From: Nitrosotalea sp.
GTDB taxonomy: Archaea; Thermoproteota; Nitrososphaeria; Nitrososphaerales; Nitrosopumilaceae
Direction: 5' to 3'
Length of the DNA stretch: 64,000 bases
Assembly: GCA_025451075.1 (NCBI GenBank)
Contig: JANWLA010000041.1
Span: 1 to 64,000 of the forward strand
The notes beneath the pieces are model-generated. The model saw only the letters and a list, made by a program, of their open reading frames with translations, was not told the origin of the DNA and searched no databases. The position numbers and the translations under genes are program-made. Positions 10,497 to 20,620 of the stretch are shown here, piece by piece. Every line of letters begins with the position of its first letter. Position 1 is the first letter of the stretch.

Positions 10497-10955
10497 TTAC
10501 TGCAAGTTTTGCAATGACAAAATTATTTCTTGGCCATGTTTTTCAGGACTAATGTCCCTGAAAATTTTTGAAACCTTGCCATCCTTATTGATGATAAAAG
10601 TTGATCTCTTTGCAAGCCCTGCAATGTTCAATCCGGCATAGGTTTTGCAGATAGTCTTGGTAGTATCACTTAGGTGAAGATATGGTACGCCATACTCTTC
10701 TACGAACTTTTTTTGGTCTGGTACAGTGTCTATAGATATTGCAAAAAGTTCAGCATTTTGCTCCTTTATCTTGGGATATGCCTCAATTGTTGCCTGCGCC
10801 ATCTGAAATATTCTCTTGGACGGACATGCAAACAGGTGATTTTTAGGATAAAAACACAGTACGACATTTTTCTTTCCTTGAAAAGAGCCTAGTTTTACCA
10901 TGCTGCCATCATTTGCTACAAGTTCAAAATCTGGTGCGGTGTCCCCTTCATTCAT
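10497..10955 (-). CDS. peroxiredoxin (Bcp/AhpC-TSA)
   Basis: GDTAPDFELVANDG; FYPKNHLFACPSKRI. Confidence 0.9.
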   Translation of the reverse strand: MNEGDTAPDFELVANDGSMVKLGSFQGKKNVVLCFYPKNHLFACPSKRIFQMAQATIEAYPKIKEQNAELFAISIDTVPDQKKFVEEYGVPYLHLSDTTKTICKTYAGLNIAGLAKRSTFIINKDGKVSKIFRDISPEKHGQEIILSLQNLQ

Positions 10956-11029
10956 TATACCATCTAATCAGTCATGCAGGTTAATACCATTTTTGTTTGG
11001 ATTTTTTTATCAGGAAATTAAATCAGGAT

Positions 11030-11560
11030 TTACTTTTTGAAGGTCTTTTGGTATAGTTTTATTCCAGCAGATATTGCCTTTTTGGCACTTGCTGCATTTT
11101 TCCACCCTAGTATCTCAACTTTCTTGCCTTCAAGCTGCTTGTAGGTGGCAAAAAAGTGTGCTATTTCCTTTGGGATGTGTTTTTCAAGATCAGAGAGATC
11201 ATTGATGTCTTCAAATCTGACGTCATCTTTTGCAACACATAAAATCTTGTCATCCATTTCGCCACCGTCTTTCATCTGGAGCATTCCTATTGGACGCGAT
11301 TCAATTAGCACTCCAGGATATGTCGGGTTTGTGACAAGCACCAGAGCATCCATTGGGTCACCGTCTTCTGCAAATGTCTGCGGAATTATACCATATTCTC
11401 CAGGATAGAAAAACGGTGAAAACAAGACTCTGTCAAGTTTTATGACGCCATGCTTTTTGTCATATTCATATTTGTTCTGAGAACCTTTTGGAATTTCAAC
11501 TATAACGTTTATCACAGAAGGCACTTTTGGGCCAGTTTCAATATCACGCCACAAGTCCAT
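11030..11560 (-). CDS. ppa: inorganic pyrophosphatase
   Basis: VIVEIPKGSQNKYEYDKKHGVIKLDRVL; EDGDPMDALVL signature. Confidence 0.96.
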   Translation of the reverse strand: MDLWRDIETGPKVPSVINVIVEIPKGSQNKYEYDKKHGVIKLDRVLFSPFFYPGEYGIIPQTFAEDGDPMDALVLVTNPTYPGVLIESRPIGMLQMKDGGEMDDKILCVAKDDVRFEDINDLSDLEKHIPKEIAHFFATYKQLEGKKVEILGWKNAASAKKAISAGIKLYQKTFKK

Positions 11561-11694
11561 GATAAATTGTTCAGAAATACAGCCTTATTTAATTGACATC
11601 ATGGAAAAATAATTTCTTTATATGACATATTTCCCAGATGTCAAACTCGTACAACTTCGGAAAAGATAAAACGGTAATACAGTTAGTTTGAACC

Positions 11695-12738
11695 ATGAAG
11701 GCAGCATACGTTTCAGGACCATCAGATGTCCAGATTAAAAATGTAGAAAGACCCCAAGCAGGCCCAGGCGAGATTCTAGTTACCATGAAAGCCTGCGGGG
11801 TATGCGGCTCTGACTTGGAAAAAATATACGGCAAGTACAGCCAGCCTTCAATGAGGCTGGGTCACGAGCCCTCTGGAATAGTGTCTGCAGTAGGAGACGG
11901 AGTGTATGACCTGAAAAAAGGTGACAGGGTCTTTACACATCACCATGTACCATGTTATACTTGTCATTATTGCACACATGGAAATGAGACCATGTGTCAG
12001 AAATATTCAGAGACAAACTTGTCACCATGTGGTCTTGCTGAAGAGTTTATCGTTCCCCAGTGGAATGTAGCACATGGTGGAATAATAAAACTGCCAGACC
12101 ATGTTAGTTTTGAAGAGGCGTCAATGATCGAACCCCTTGCATGCTGCATCAGGGCATGGAATAAAATAAAATTCAAAAAAGGGGATTCAATTGCAATTTT
12201 AGGTGCAGGACCAACTGGACTGATGCACCTTATGCTAAGCAAGGCATACGGGATACAGGACATATTTTGTTTAGACATTAACGATTTCAGACTGGGCTTT
12301 GCAAAAAAATTCGGCATAACCGAATCGATAAGATCAGATGACCCAGAAGCATATCAGAAAATTCTTGCAAAGACGCAGAACCGCGGAGTAGACATCGTAA
12401 TGGTTTCAACTGGAAGCATCAATGCCATATCACAAGCAATTGACTTTGTGAGAAATGGAGGAACAATAGTTCTTTTTGGTGTGCCAACAAAAGATGTTAC
12501 CATGTCACTTGCAATGAGCAAGGTGTATTCTAAAGAAATTACGATCACACCAAGCTATGCAGCTTCTGAAAAAGACACCAATGAAGCATTTGAGATGATA
12601 CAAAAGGGAATAGCAAATGTCAAAGATTTGATCACTCACAAATTTTCTCTTACAGAATCTGCAAAGGCATTAGATTATGCCCACCAAGGAAATGATTCCA
12701 TGAAAATAATAATTACAAATTCAGAAACGCTTAACTAA
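11695..12738 (+). CDS. zinc-dependent alcohol dehydrogenase-family oxidoreductase
   Basis: CGVCGSDLEK, GHEPSG, GAGPTGLMHL Rossmann motif. Confidence 0.92.
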   Translation: MKAAYVSGPSDVQIKNVERPQAGPGEILVTMKACGVCGSDLEKIYGKYSQPSMRLGHEPSGIVSAVGDGVYDLKKGDRVFTHHHVPCYTCHYCTHGNETMCQKYSETNLSPCGLAEEFIVPQWNVAHGGIIKLPDHVSFEEASMIEPLACCIRAWNKIKFKKGDSIAILGAGPTGLMHLMLSKAYGIQDIFCLDINDFRLGFAKKFGITESIRSDDPEAYQKILAKTQNRGVDIVMVSTGSINAISQAIDFVRNGGTIVLFGVPTKDVTMSLAMSKVYSKEITITPSYAASEKDTNEAFEMIQKGIANVKDLITHKFSLTESAKALDYAHQGNDSMKIIITNSETLN

Positions 12739-12760
12739 GGCAAATTTTTTCGATGATGAT

Positions 12761-13594
12761 ATGGACTGGGGACTCAAAAACAGACTAGCAAAAATAATCA
12801 AGCCACAAAACAGGCGAGGTGTAATGCTTGCTGTAGACCACGGTTACTTTCTTGGACCAACAGAAAGACTTGAAGTGCCAAGAAAAACAATTGCACCGCT
12901 ATTACCTTTTGCAGATTCTCTCATGCTAACACGTGGTGTTCTTAGAACATCAGTTGACGCAAACTTCCCAGTACCAGTTGTGCTTCGAGTATCAGGAGGA
13001 GCAAGCATCATTGGAAAAGACCTCTCAAATGAAAAAATTACCACCTCAGTAAAAGAGGCAATCAGGCTCAATGCATCAGCTCTTGCCATGTCAATATTTG
13101 TTGGAGCCACACATGAACACGAGTCACTTGTCAGTTTAGGTAATCTAGTAAACGAAGGCGAAGAATATGGAATTCCAGTACTTGCAGTTACCGCAGTAGG
13201 AAAAGAACTTGAAAAACGTGATGCAAGGTATCTCAGCCTAGCATGCAGAATGGCTGCCGAGTTTGGTGCACATTTAGTAAAAACATACTATTGTGAAAAC
13301 TTTGAAAAAGTTGTAACATCATGCCCAGTCCCAGTAATAATTGCAGGCGGTCCAAAACTTGCAACAGAGCTTGACGTGTTCAATCTAACCCATGACGCAC
13401 TGCATGCAGGTGCAGCAGGAGTTGACATGGGCCGAAACATCTGGCAAAACGACCACCCAGTTGCAATGATAAAGGCAGTAAGGGCCATCGTTCACCAAAA
13501 GGCTACAGTCAAAGAGGCTCATGAAATTTTCAAAAAGCTAAAAAGCGAATCACCTCAAAAGGTACAGCCACAAAAAAGCAAACCAAAAAAGTAA
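12761..13594 (+). CDS. class I aldolase, LsrF/ADH-synthase-like (DeoC/FbaB family)
   Basis: RRGVMLAVDHGYFLGPT; AHLVKTYYCENFEKV; GAAGVDMGRNIWQ. Confidence 0.85.
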   Translation: MDWGLKNRLAKIIKPQNRRGVMLAVDHGYFLGPTERLEVPRKTIAPLLPFADSLMLTRGVLRTSVDANFPVPVVLRVSGGASIIGKDLSNEKITTSVKEAIRLNASALAMSIFVGATHEHESLVSLGNLVNEGEEYGIPVLAVTAVGKELEKRDARYLSLACRMAAEFGAHLVKTYYCENFEKVVTSCPVPVIIAGGPKLATELDVFNLTHDALHAGAAGVDMGRNIWQNDHPVAMIKAVRAIVHQKATVKEAHEIFKKLKSESPQKVQPQKSKPKK

Positions 13595-13598
13595 ATTC

Positions 13599-14003
13599 TT
13601 AATCTGAAATTTTTGTCAAGTGCAGGTGCACAATCTTCCATTTTGCATGCTTTACCAAGACAAATGTTGCCCTGCTGTTCATCGTCATGTGCTGTCCACG
13701 AAAGCTGTAATTGTCAACAATCATGCCAGACTGGAGTACAGTAAAGGTTGCAACTGCAAATGTTTCAAACAAGTCCACTCGTAAATTTTTGAGTTCATAA
13801 TCATAATCAGATATGCTGACAAACCTTAGCTGTTCAAGAGCTGTAGTTGTTGCAAAGTCCTTGAGATCAAACGGAGGAACATCACTGTATGCAGAAAACC
13901 TCGGATCCTCTAGTTGTATAACACTTAGCGGCGCAACATTTTTTGTTTTTCCAGCATTGAAAAATGTCGTTATAATATCTAGTATCTCTTCTTGGTCGCT
14001 CAA
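13599..14003 (-). CDS. SnoaL-like/DUF4440-type protein
   Basis: NTF2-like pattern: ILDIITTFFNAGKTKNVAPL ... RATFVLVKHAKWKIVHLHLTKI. Confidence 0.7.
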   Translation of the reverse strand: MSDQEEILDIITTFFNAGKTKNVAPLSVIQLEDPRFSAYSDVPPFDLKDFATTTALEQLRFVSISDYDYELKNLRVDLFETFAVATFTVLQSGMIVDNYSFRGQHMTMNSRATFVLVKHAKWKIVHLHLTKISD

Positions 14004-14078
14004 AATCGGTATTGCTTGAGGTAAATCTAGTTTAAGTCTTCTGAACTAGCACATCATGCCTAAACGTGCCTAGCCAAT

Positions 14079-14090
14079 CTATAATATATT
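14079..14090 (+). promoter_or_regulatory. TATA-box-like element upstream of ilv leader
   Basis: tctataatatatt about 25 nt before the inverted repeat starting at 14107. Confidence 0.55.
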
Positions 14091-14106
14091 AAGACTTTTT
14101 GACCAA

Positions 14107-14145
14107 ATACTTATTAACAATTTTAGAGGGAAAAATAATAAGTAT
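14107..14145 (+). promoter_or_regulatory. perfect 10-bp inverted repeat in the ilv leader
   Basis: atacttatta (14107-14116) and taataagtat (14136-14145), 19-nt spacer containing GAGGG; second arm overlaps the leader ATG. Confidence 0.75.
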
Positions 14146-14206
14146 GACAAAAGTAGACGCGACAAGCATTTCAAGTATTTTGTTGCTAGTCGAACTTGTG
14201 CTGTAA
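14144..14206 (+). CDS. putative ilv leader peptide
   Basis: Hand translation MTKVDATSISSILLLVELVL*, 10 of 20 residues Ile/Leu/Val; directly 5' of ilvB. Confidence 0.5.
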   Translation: MTKVDATSISSILLLVELVL

Positions 14207-14221
14207 AATACAGCAGTTTTT
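14200..14221 (+). terminator. hairpin plus T-tract between leader ORF and ilvB (putative attenuator)
   Basis: GCTGTA-AAA-TACAGC then AGTTTTT. Confidence 0.5.
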
Positions 14222-14235
14222 GGAGATAGAAAATT

Positions 14236-15924
14236 ATGGAAAAAATATCTGGTGCTAGGTCTTTGATGATCGCTTTGGAAAAAGAGGGCGTGGAAATTGC
14301 CTTTGGGTTACCGGGAGGTGCAAACTTGCCAATATACGACGAGCTCTACAAGAGCAACATCCGCCACGTACTGGTAAGACATGAACAGTCTGCATCACAC
14401 ATGGCAGACGGTTTTGGGCGAGTCAGCAGAAGACCAGGAGTCTGTTTTGCAACATCAGGACCAGGTGCCACAAATATTGTTACAGGAATTGCAACAGCCC
14501 AGGCAGATTCTGCACCAATGGTTGCAATCACAGGACAAGTTCCTTCAAAGATGATTGGGCGTGACGCATTTCAAGAAAGTGATATTATCGGAATTACAAA
14601 TCCTATTGTAAAATATGCATTCCAGCCAATGAGTCCAAATGAAGTTCCAGAGGTTGTAAAAAAGGCATTCTACATTGCATCAACTGGAAGACCAGGACCT
14701 GTACTAATTGATATTCCAAAGGATGTACAACAAAATGAAGCAGAGGTACATTTTCCATCAGAGGTAAAAATCAGGGGATATCACCCATGGGTTGACCCCG
14801 ATGTAATACAGATTGAAAGGGCAACAGATATGCTACTATCAGCAGAGAGGCCAATCATTCTTGCAGGCGGTGGAGTGATAATTTCAAGCGCATTTGCAGA
14901 ATTACAATCAATTGCAGAGTTACTCATGATTCCAGTTGTAACAACTTTTAAGGGAAAAGGATCATTTCCAGAAAATCACCCGCTCTCACTTGGACCAATA
15001 GGAATGCACGGTCATGCAGAGGCAAACAAGATGATGACTGAAGCCGACTGCGTATTGGCATGCGGTTCCAGATTTTCAGACAGGTCAGTTGGAACATTTG
15101 AAGAGTTTGAGAGAAACTTGAAAATCATACACATGGATGTAGACCCAGCAGAGATAGGAAAGAACCAGACAACAAACGTTGCAGTAGTCGGAGATGTAAA
15201 GACATCACTTAGGATAATGGTAAAAATGCTAATCCAAAAAGCAATCAAACGCAATGGAGAAAATGCGTGGGCAAAAAGAGTCAAGGAAACAAAGGACTAC
15301 TATAGAGAAAATCTCAAGATACACCCACATCCATTAGCAGCATCCAAAGTTCTCAAAAAATTAAGAGAGGTCTTACCTGCACAGTCAATTGTAACCACCG
15401 AAGTAGGGCAGCACCAGATGTGGGCATCATTATTTTTTGATGTAATACATCCTGGAACATTCTTTAGCTCAACAGGCCTTGGAACAATGGGTTGGGGATT
15501 CCCAGCTGCAATAGGCGCCAAGGCAGCAAAGCCAGATGTCCCAGTATTAGATATCGCAGGAGAGGGAAGCTTCAACATGACAGAAAACTCGCTTGCAGTC
15601 TCTGTGCTAGAGGATTTACCGGTTATCGTATTTTTGCTAAATAATTTCACACTTGGCATGGTAGCCCAGTGGCAGCGAACATTTTATGACAGGAGGATGA
15701 TTGGAGTTGACCTCAAGAATTGTCCAGACTATGTCAAGGTAGCTGAAGCATATGGCGCACAAGGAATACGGGCTACAACACTTGATGAAATCGGCAAGGC
15801 GGTTCAGACTGCGATAAAGAGCAATGTTGCTACAGTAATTGACATTCCAATTGACCCACAAGAAGACGTATTGCCATTTGTTGCCCCAGGGACATCTCTT
15901 AAGGACATGATACTACCATCCTAG
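14236..15924 (+). CDS. ilvB: acetolactate synthase large subunit
   Basis: ThDP enzyme; GARSLMIALEKEGVEIAFGLPGGANLPIYDEL, RHEQSASHMADGFGR, GEGSFNMT. Confidence 0.96.
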   Translation: MEKISGARSLMIALEKEGVEIAFGLPGGANLPIYDELYKSNIRHVLVRHEQSASHMADGFGRVSRRPGVCFATSGPGATNIVTGIATAQADSAPMVAITGQVPSKMIGRDAFQESDIIGITNPIVKYAFQPMSPNEVPEVVKKAFYIASTGRPGPVLIDIPKDVQQNEAEVHFPSEVKIRGYHPWVDPDVIQIERATDMLLSAERPIILAGGGVIISSAFAELQSIAELLMIPVVTTFKGKGSFPENHPLSLGPIGMHGHAEANKMMTEADCVLACGSRFSDRSVGTFEEFERNLKIIHMDVDPAEIGKNQTTNVAVVGDVKTSLRIMVKMLIQKAIKRNGENAWAKRVKETKDYYRENLKIHPHPLAASKVLKKLREVLPAQSIVTTEVGQHQMWASLFFDVIHPGTFFSSTGLGTMGWGFPAAIGAKAAKPDVPVLDIAGEGSFNMTENSLAVSVLEDLPVIVFLLNNFTLGMVAQWQRTFYDRRMIGVDLKNCPDYVKVAEAYGAQGIRATTLDEIGKAVQTAIKSNVATVIDIPIDPQEDVLPFVAPGTSLKDMILPS

Positions 15925-15933
15925 TGAGATACC

Positions 15934-16428
15934 ATGTGGTCAATAATTTCCGTCCTAGTAGAAAACAAGCCAGGTGTCTTGTTCAAGATTACAAACTTGT
16001 TTAGATCAAGAAACTATAACATCGACAGCATATCGGTAGGGATAACTGAAAACCCAGAAGTATCAAGAATGACAATCACCACCGAGGCAGATGAAAAACA
16101 ACTCAGTCAGATAATCAAGCAGTTAGACAAACTAATTGATACGTTAGAAGTAAAACTATTAGACGAGAAAAAGAGTGTATACAGAGAACTAGTCATGATG
16201 AAACTCAAAGTATCAAAACCAACTGACATTAAGGAAATAACAGACCTTGCAAATGCATTCAAGTGTGATGTTCATGATGTTCGAAAATCATCAATCATAA
16301 TTGAAATCACTGCAACACCAGATAGAGTCAGCGCGTTAGTAGATCTTGTCAAAGGGTATGGAATTTTAGAAATGGCAAGAACCGGAATATGTGCACTAGC
16401 AAGAGGAGGATATGAAAATGAAGGTTAG
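15934..16428 (+). CDS. ilvN: acetolactate synthase small subunit
   Basis: ACT domain SVLVENKPGVLFKITNLFRSRNYNIDSISVG. Confidence 0.96.
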   Translation: MWSIISVLVENKPGVLFKITNLFRSRNYNIDSISVGITENPEVSRMTITTEADEKQLSQIIKQLDKLIDTLEVKLLDEKKSVYRELVMMKLKVSKPTDIKEITDLANAFKCDVHDVRKSSIIIEITATPDRVSALVDLVKGYGILEMARTGICALARGGYENEG

Positions 16429-17935
16429 AATTTTTGATACCACGCTAAGAGACGGCGAGCAGACACCAGGTGTAGCCCTTACTCCAGACCAAAAACTTGC
16501 AATAGCGCAAAAACTCGACGAGTTGGGTGTCGATGCAATTGAAGCAGGATTTCCAATCATATCAGAAGGAGAAAAACAGGCAATCAAGTCAATCACATCA
16601 GCAGGTATGAGAGCAGACATTTGTGGATTGGCAAGAACTGAAAGAAAAGATATCGATGCAGCAGTTGCAGTCGGGCTAAATTACATCCACACTTTCATTG
16701 CAACATCTGACATACATTTACAATACAAACTAAAGCTAACAAGAGAGCAAGCATTAGCAAAAGCAGTTGATGCGGTACAATATGCAAAATCACTTGGCTT
16801 GAAGGTAGAGTTTTCAGCAGAGGATGCAACAAGAACAGACAGAGAATTTCTAAAAAAAATATTCAATGCAGTAACAGAAGCAGGTGCTGACAGACTAGAC
16901 ATTCCGGATACGGTAGGCTATTCCACTCCACAATACATTGCAGCAATCACAAGAGATACAATTGACGCAACTCACTTGCCTGTCAGCGTACACTGTCATA
17001 ATGACTTTGGGTTAGCAGTAGCAAATGCAATATCTGCAATACAAGCTGGTGCACAATGTGCACATGTTACAATAAACGGAATTGGTGAGAGGGCAGGCAA
17101 TGCATCATTAGAAGAACTAGTGATGGGGTTGCAGTGCCTCCAATTTGATAAAAAATATGAGACCAACATCAACACCAAACTTCTCTACGAGACCTCTAGA
17201 TTTATCTCAAAGACAGTTGGCGTTCATGTCCAGCCAAACAAGGCAATCGTGGGAGAAAATGCATTTGGTCATGAATCAGGAATCCACACACACGGTGTAC
17301 TAAGCAACCCATTGACCTACGAGCCAATCAGTCCAGAACTTGTAGGCAGAACAAGATGGTTCCAGGTAGGAAAGCATGCAGGAGCACATGGAATATCATC
17401 TATGCTTGAAGAGTATGGTATCCAACCCTCAAAGGAGCAGGCTCATGAAATTTTAGACAAGGTCAAAAAACTCGGTGATTTAGGAAAACATGTAACTGAT
17501 GTTGAGCTACTAAGCATAGCAGGAGAAATCATGCAACAACCAGGGTTGAAGAGAATGGTTCACCTAGTTGGCTTTTCAGTATCAACAGGCATTGGAAACA
17601 TGCCATATGCATTTGTAAAATTAAACATTGAAGGTAAGGACTTTATCGGTACAGATTATGGTGTAGGCCCAGTAGATGCATCAATTAATGCAATACAAAA
17701 AATCACTGGAGAGATATCAAAGGTTAGAATCAAGGACTATAGACTAGAATCCATCTCAGGAGGATCAGAGGCCTTGTGTGAAGTTACAATAAAAGTAGAA
17801 GACCCATATGGCAACCAAGCATCTGCAAAATCAGTAGGAGAAGATATTGTAATTACAAGTGTACAGGCAATGATAGATGGCATAAACAGAATCATGCTCA
17901 AAAAAATTCTCAAGCAAAAAAACCTGGGACAGTAA
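16412..17935 (+). CDS. leuA: 2-isopropylmalate synthase
   Basis: RIFDTTLRDGEQTPGVALTPDQK; SVHCHNDFGLAVAN; GINGIGERAGNASLEE; overlaps ilvN by 17 nt. Confidence 0.93.
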   Translation: MKMKVRIFDTTLRDGEQTPGVALTPDQKLAIAQKLDELGVDAIEAGFPIISEGEKQAIKSITSAGMRADICGLARTERKDIDAAVAVGLNYIHTFIATSDIHLQYKLKLTREQALAKAVDAVQYAKSLGLKVEFSAEDATRTDREFLKKIFNAVTEAGADRLDIPDTVGYSTPQYIAAITRDTIDATHLPVSVHCHNDFGLAVANAISAIQAGAQCAHVTINGIGERAGNASLEELVMGLQCLQFDKKYETNINTKLLYETSRFISKTVGVHVQPNKAIVGENAFGHESGIHTHGVLSNPLTYEPISPELVGRTRWFQVGKHAGAHGISSMLEEYGIQPSKEQAHEILDKVKKLGDLGKHVTDVELLSIAGEIMQQPGLKRMVHLVGFSVSTGIGNMPYAFVKLNIEGKDFIGTDYGVGPVDASINAIQKITGEISKVRIKDYRLESISGGSEALCEVTIKVEDPYGNQASAKSVGEDIVITSVQAMIDGINRIMLKKILKQKNLGQ

Positions 17936-18952
17936 ATGTACAAGATATCACTCATTACGGGTGACGGCATAGGCCCGGAATTATCAGAATCAGTTATTTC
18001 GGTACTGGATACAGTAAACGACAAGCTTGGAGTAAAGATTGAGGTAACAAAGCTAGAGGCAGGCGATGCAGCGCTCAAAAAAACTGGCAAGGCATTGCCA
18101 GACCAAACACTGGATACAATAAAAAAATCAGATGCATGCCTCAAGGCACCAGTTGGGGAAAGCGCTGCAGACGTAATTGTAGTTCTTAGAAGATTGCTAG
18201 ACCTGTATGCAAACATCAGGCCTGCCAAGTCTTATCCAAACATGCCAGCATTAAAGGAAAATATCGACATGGTCATAGTCAGGGAAAATACAGAGGACTT
18301 GTACACAGGCATGGAGTTTGATGTCGGTGAAACCACAATTGCATTGCGTACCATATCAAAGAGCGCATCTGAGAGGATTGCAAGATATGCATTTGATACT
18401 GCAGTACAGCGAGACAAGAAAAGAAAGGTCACCTGTGTCCACAAGTCAAATGTAATGAAAAAAACAGACGGATTATTTGCAAAGACATGTGAAGATATAG
18501 CAAAAAGTTACCCACAGATTGCATTTGAGCACATGTATGTTGATGCATGTGCCATGAATCTAATAAGACAGCCTGAATCTTTTGATGTCATAGTTACCAC
18601 CAACTTGTTTGGCGACATTTTATCAGATGAGGCATCACAGGTTGTGGGTGGACTAGGGATGGCGCCAGCTGCAAACATTGGGGACAAATTTGCATTGTTT
18701 GAACCAGTCCATGGTGCAGCATTTGACATTGCAGGAAAAGATATTGCAAACCCATCATCGTTTATCTTGTCTGCAAAGATGATGTTTGAGTGGCTTGGCA
18801 TAAAAAATAACGACAAGTCATGTTATAATGTTGCAAGAAAAATCGAGGATGCAGTTTACGGAATTGTCAAGGACGGAATAAAGACAAAAGACATTGGCGG
18901 CAACAAGAGCACAAGAGAATTTACGCAAAACGTAATATCGCGCATCACTTGA
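17936..18952 (+). CDS. leuB: isopropylmalate/isocitrate dehydrogenase family (likely 3-isopropylmalate dehydrogenase)
   Basis: LITGDGIGPEL; VVRENTEDLYTGME; TNLFGDILSDEASQVVGGLGMAPAANIG. Confidence 0.88.
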   Translation: MYKISLITGDGIGPELSESVISVLDTVNDKLGVKIEVTKLEAGDAALKKTGKALPDQTLDTIKKSDACLKAPVGESAADVIVVLRRLLDLYANIRPAKSYPNMPALKENIDMVIVRENTEDLYTGMEFDVGETTIALRTISKSASERIARYAFDTAVQRDKKRKVTCVHKSNVMKKTDGLFAKTCEDIAKSYPQIAFEHMYVDACAMNLIRQPESFDVIVTTNLFGDILSDEASQVVGGLGMAPAANIGDKFALFEPVHGAAFDIAGKDIANPSSFILSAKMMFEWLGIKNNDKSCYNVARKIEDAVYGIVKDGIKTKDIGGNKSTREFTQNVISRIT

Positions 18953-19286
18953 GGTCAGACACAGGTGGCTCTCTTGACCAGAAAAACATTGCAAGGCTGA
19001 TTGGAACCATTATCATTATTGCAACTCCAAGTGAGATCCAATAGAATGTTGGATCGATTCCCTTTATCAGCGGAACTGGAAATACAGTATAAGCCCAGAC
19101 AAATGCAATAAAGCCCAACAGTACTTTATTTTTCTTGAAGATTCGCCATCCAAGTTTTCTTTTGGCAATATAGCAACGCTTACACCTTGTACGGTCATCA
19201 GTCATGCACGAAGTGCAACAGTGCTTGTCGCAAAAGTAGCATGTCCTATCCCCAAACTCAGAGCCGCAGAAATCACACTGTCGCAC
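18945..19286 (-). CDS. Cys-rich zinc-finger plus two-TM protein
   Basis: CDFCGSEFGDRTCYFCDKHCCTSCMTDDRTRCKRC then two hydrophobic segments. Confidence 0.75.
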   Translation of the reverse strand: MRQCDFCGSEFGDRTCYFCDKHCCTSCMTDDRTRCKRCYIAKRKLGWRIFKKNKVLLGFIAFVWAYTVFPVPLIKGIDPTFYWISLGVAIMIMVPISLAMFFWSREPPVSDLK

Positions 19287-19319
19287 AACACATTGTTGAT
19301 TTGGTCAAAATTTATCTTT

Positions 19320-20609
19320 TTATGGAAATAGCCTTTCAGGGTCACGAGGATACAGCACCACCTCTCGCACATTATCAATTTGAGTCAAAACTGCCATTAG
19401 TCTATCAAGGCCCAATCCCCATCCAGAGTGAGGCGGCATTCCCCAGTCAAATGCCTTCAAGTGGTCTTCAAACTGTGCAGGGTCAAGTCCTTGCTCTACA
19501 AGCCTTGCCCTAATCTTTGCAGGGTCATGAAGTCTTCTCCCTCCAGAAGATAGCTCCAGATACCCATACTGCAGGTCAAACGATTTTGAAACCTCGGGGT
19601 CGTCTTCTTTTTCGTAAATATAAAATGGCTTTAGCTTGAGCGGCCAGTCAGTCAAAAAGTAAAATCCGGGATGAATTTCTCCCAACGTTCTCAGATGTGA
19701 ATCAAGCAAGTCATCTCCAAATGCAAGAGGAAGCCCCTTCTTGCCAAGATCTTCAATTGCCTGCTTATATGTCACCCTTTCAAAAGGCACTGATGGTTTT
19801 TTGATTTCAATTCCTAGATTCTTGATGTCTTGCGCACAGTTCTTTTCCACGTGATCAAATACAGATACGATTAGCTGTTCTAAAATTTCCATGACATCAG
19901 TGTAATCCATAAACGCAGATTCAATGTCAACACTTGTAAATTCAGTCAAGTGTCTTACAGTGTGGGATTTTTCAGCCCTGTAAAAAGATGATATCTCAAA
20001 TATTCTTTCAAGACCCAGTGTGAGTTGTTCCTTGTAAAGCTGTGGGCTCTGTGCAAGATATGCTTGCTTGTCAAAATATTTCATGGAGAAAAGATTTGCA
20101 CCACCTTCGCTTGCACTGCCAATAATTTTCGGAGTGTTTACTTCAAGAAATCCCTTGTCAGAAAGCATCTTGCGTATGCACAAGAGAACATTGTGTCGTA
20201 TCTTGAATATTGATGCAGTCCTTTGATTGCGAAGATCAAGTGCCCTTGCGTTTAGCCTATTGTCGATTCCACTCTCAAGTCTGCCAAGCGGATCAATTGG
20301 CAGTGGATGAAGTGCACGGGACAAGATTTCAATTTTTTCTGCCTTGATCTCAAATGCAAAGTCACGCGCTTTAGATTCTTGCACTGCACCAGTAACTAGA
20401 ACTACGCTTTGGCGCGTGAGGTCTTTTACTTGAAGCAAGTTTTCAGGGCCTGCAACCACAATTTGTGATACGCCGGTAACATCACGTAAAGTGATAAACG
20501 AGAGTTTCCCTAGTTCCCTCAAATCTTCCACCCAGCCGCCGACTATTACTTTTTGTCCCTTCATGTCAGGACCTAGTGCGCCAATGTTGTGCGTTTTTTT
20601 AATATCCAT
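19320..20609 (-). CDS. aspS: aspartyl-tRNA synthetase (archaeal type)
   Basis: Class II motifs: FLEVNTPKIIGSASEGGANLF, FYRAEKSHTVRHLTEFTSVDIE, GWGLGLDRLM. Confidence 0.95.
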   Translation of the reverse strand: MDIKKTHNIGALGPDMKGQKVIVGGWVEDLRELGKLSFITLRDVTGVSQIVVAGPENLLQVKDLTRQSVVLVTGAVQESKARDFAFEIKAEKIEILSRALHPLPIDPLGRLESGIDNRLNARALDLRNQRTASIFKIRHNVLLCIRKMLSDKGFLEVNTPKIIGSASEGGANLFSMKYFDKQAYLAQSPQLYKEQLTLGLERIFEISSFYRAEKSHTVRHLTEFTSVDIESAFMDYTDVMEILEQLIVSVFDHVEKNCAQDIKNLGIEIKKPSVPFERVTYKQAIEDLGKKGLPLAFGDDLLDSHLRTLGEIHPGFYFLTDWPLKLKPFYIYEKEDDPEVSKSFDLQYGYLELSSGGRRLHDPAKIRARLVEQGLDPAQFEDHLKAFDWGMPPHSGWGLGLDRLMAVLTQIDNVREVVLYPRDPERLFP

Positions 20610-20620
20610 TAGATTTTTCC

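Noticed and set aside
11638-11691. 17-codon ORF (MSNSYNFGKDKTVIQLV) just upstream of the alcohol dehydrogenase gene as another leader peptide
   Set aside because: No biased codon content relevant to the downstream enzyme and no flanking hairpin/T-tract; chance ORF likely.
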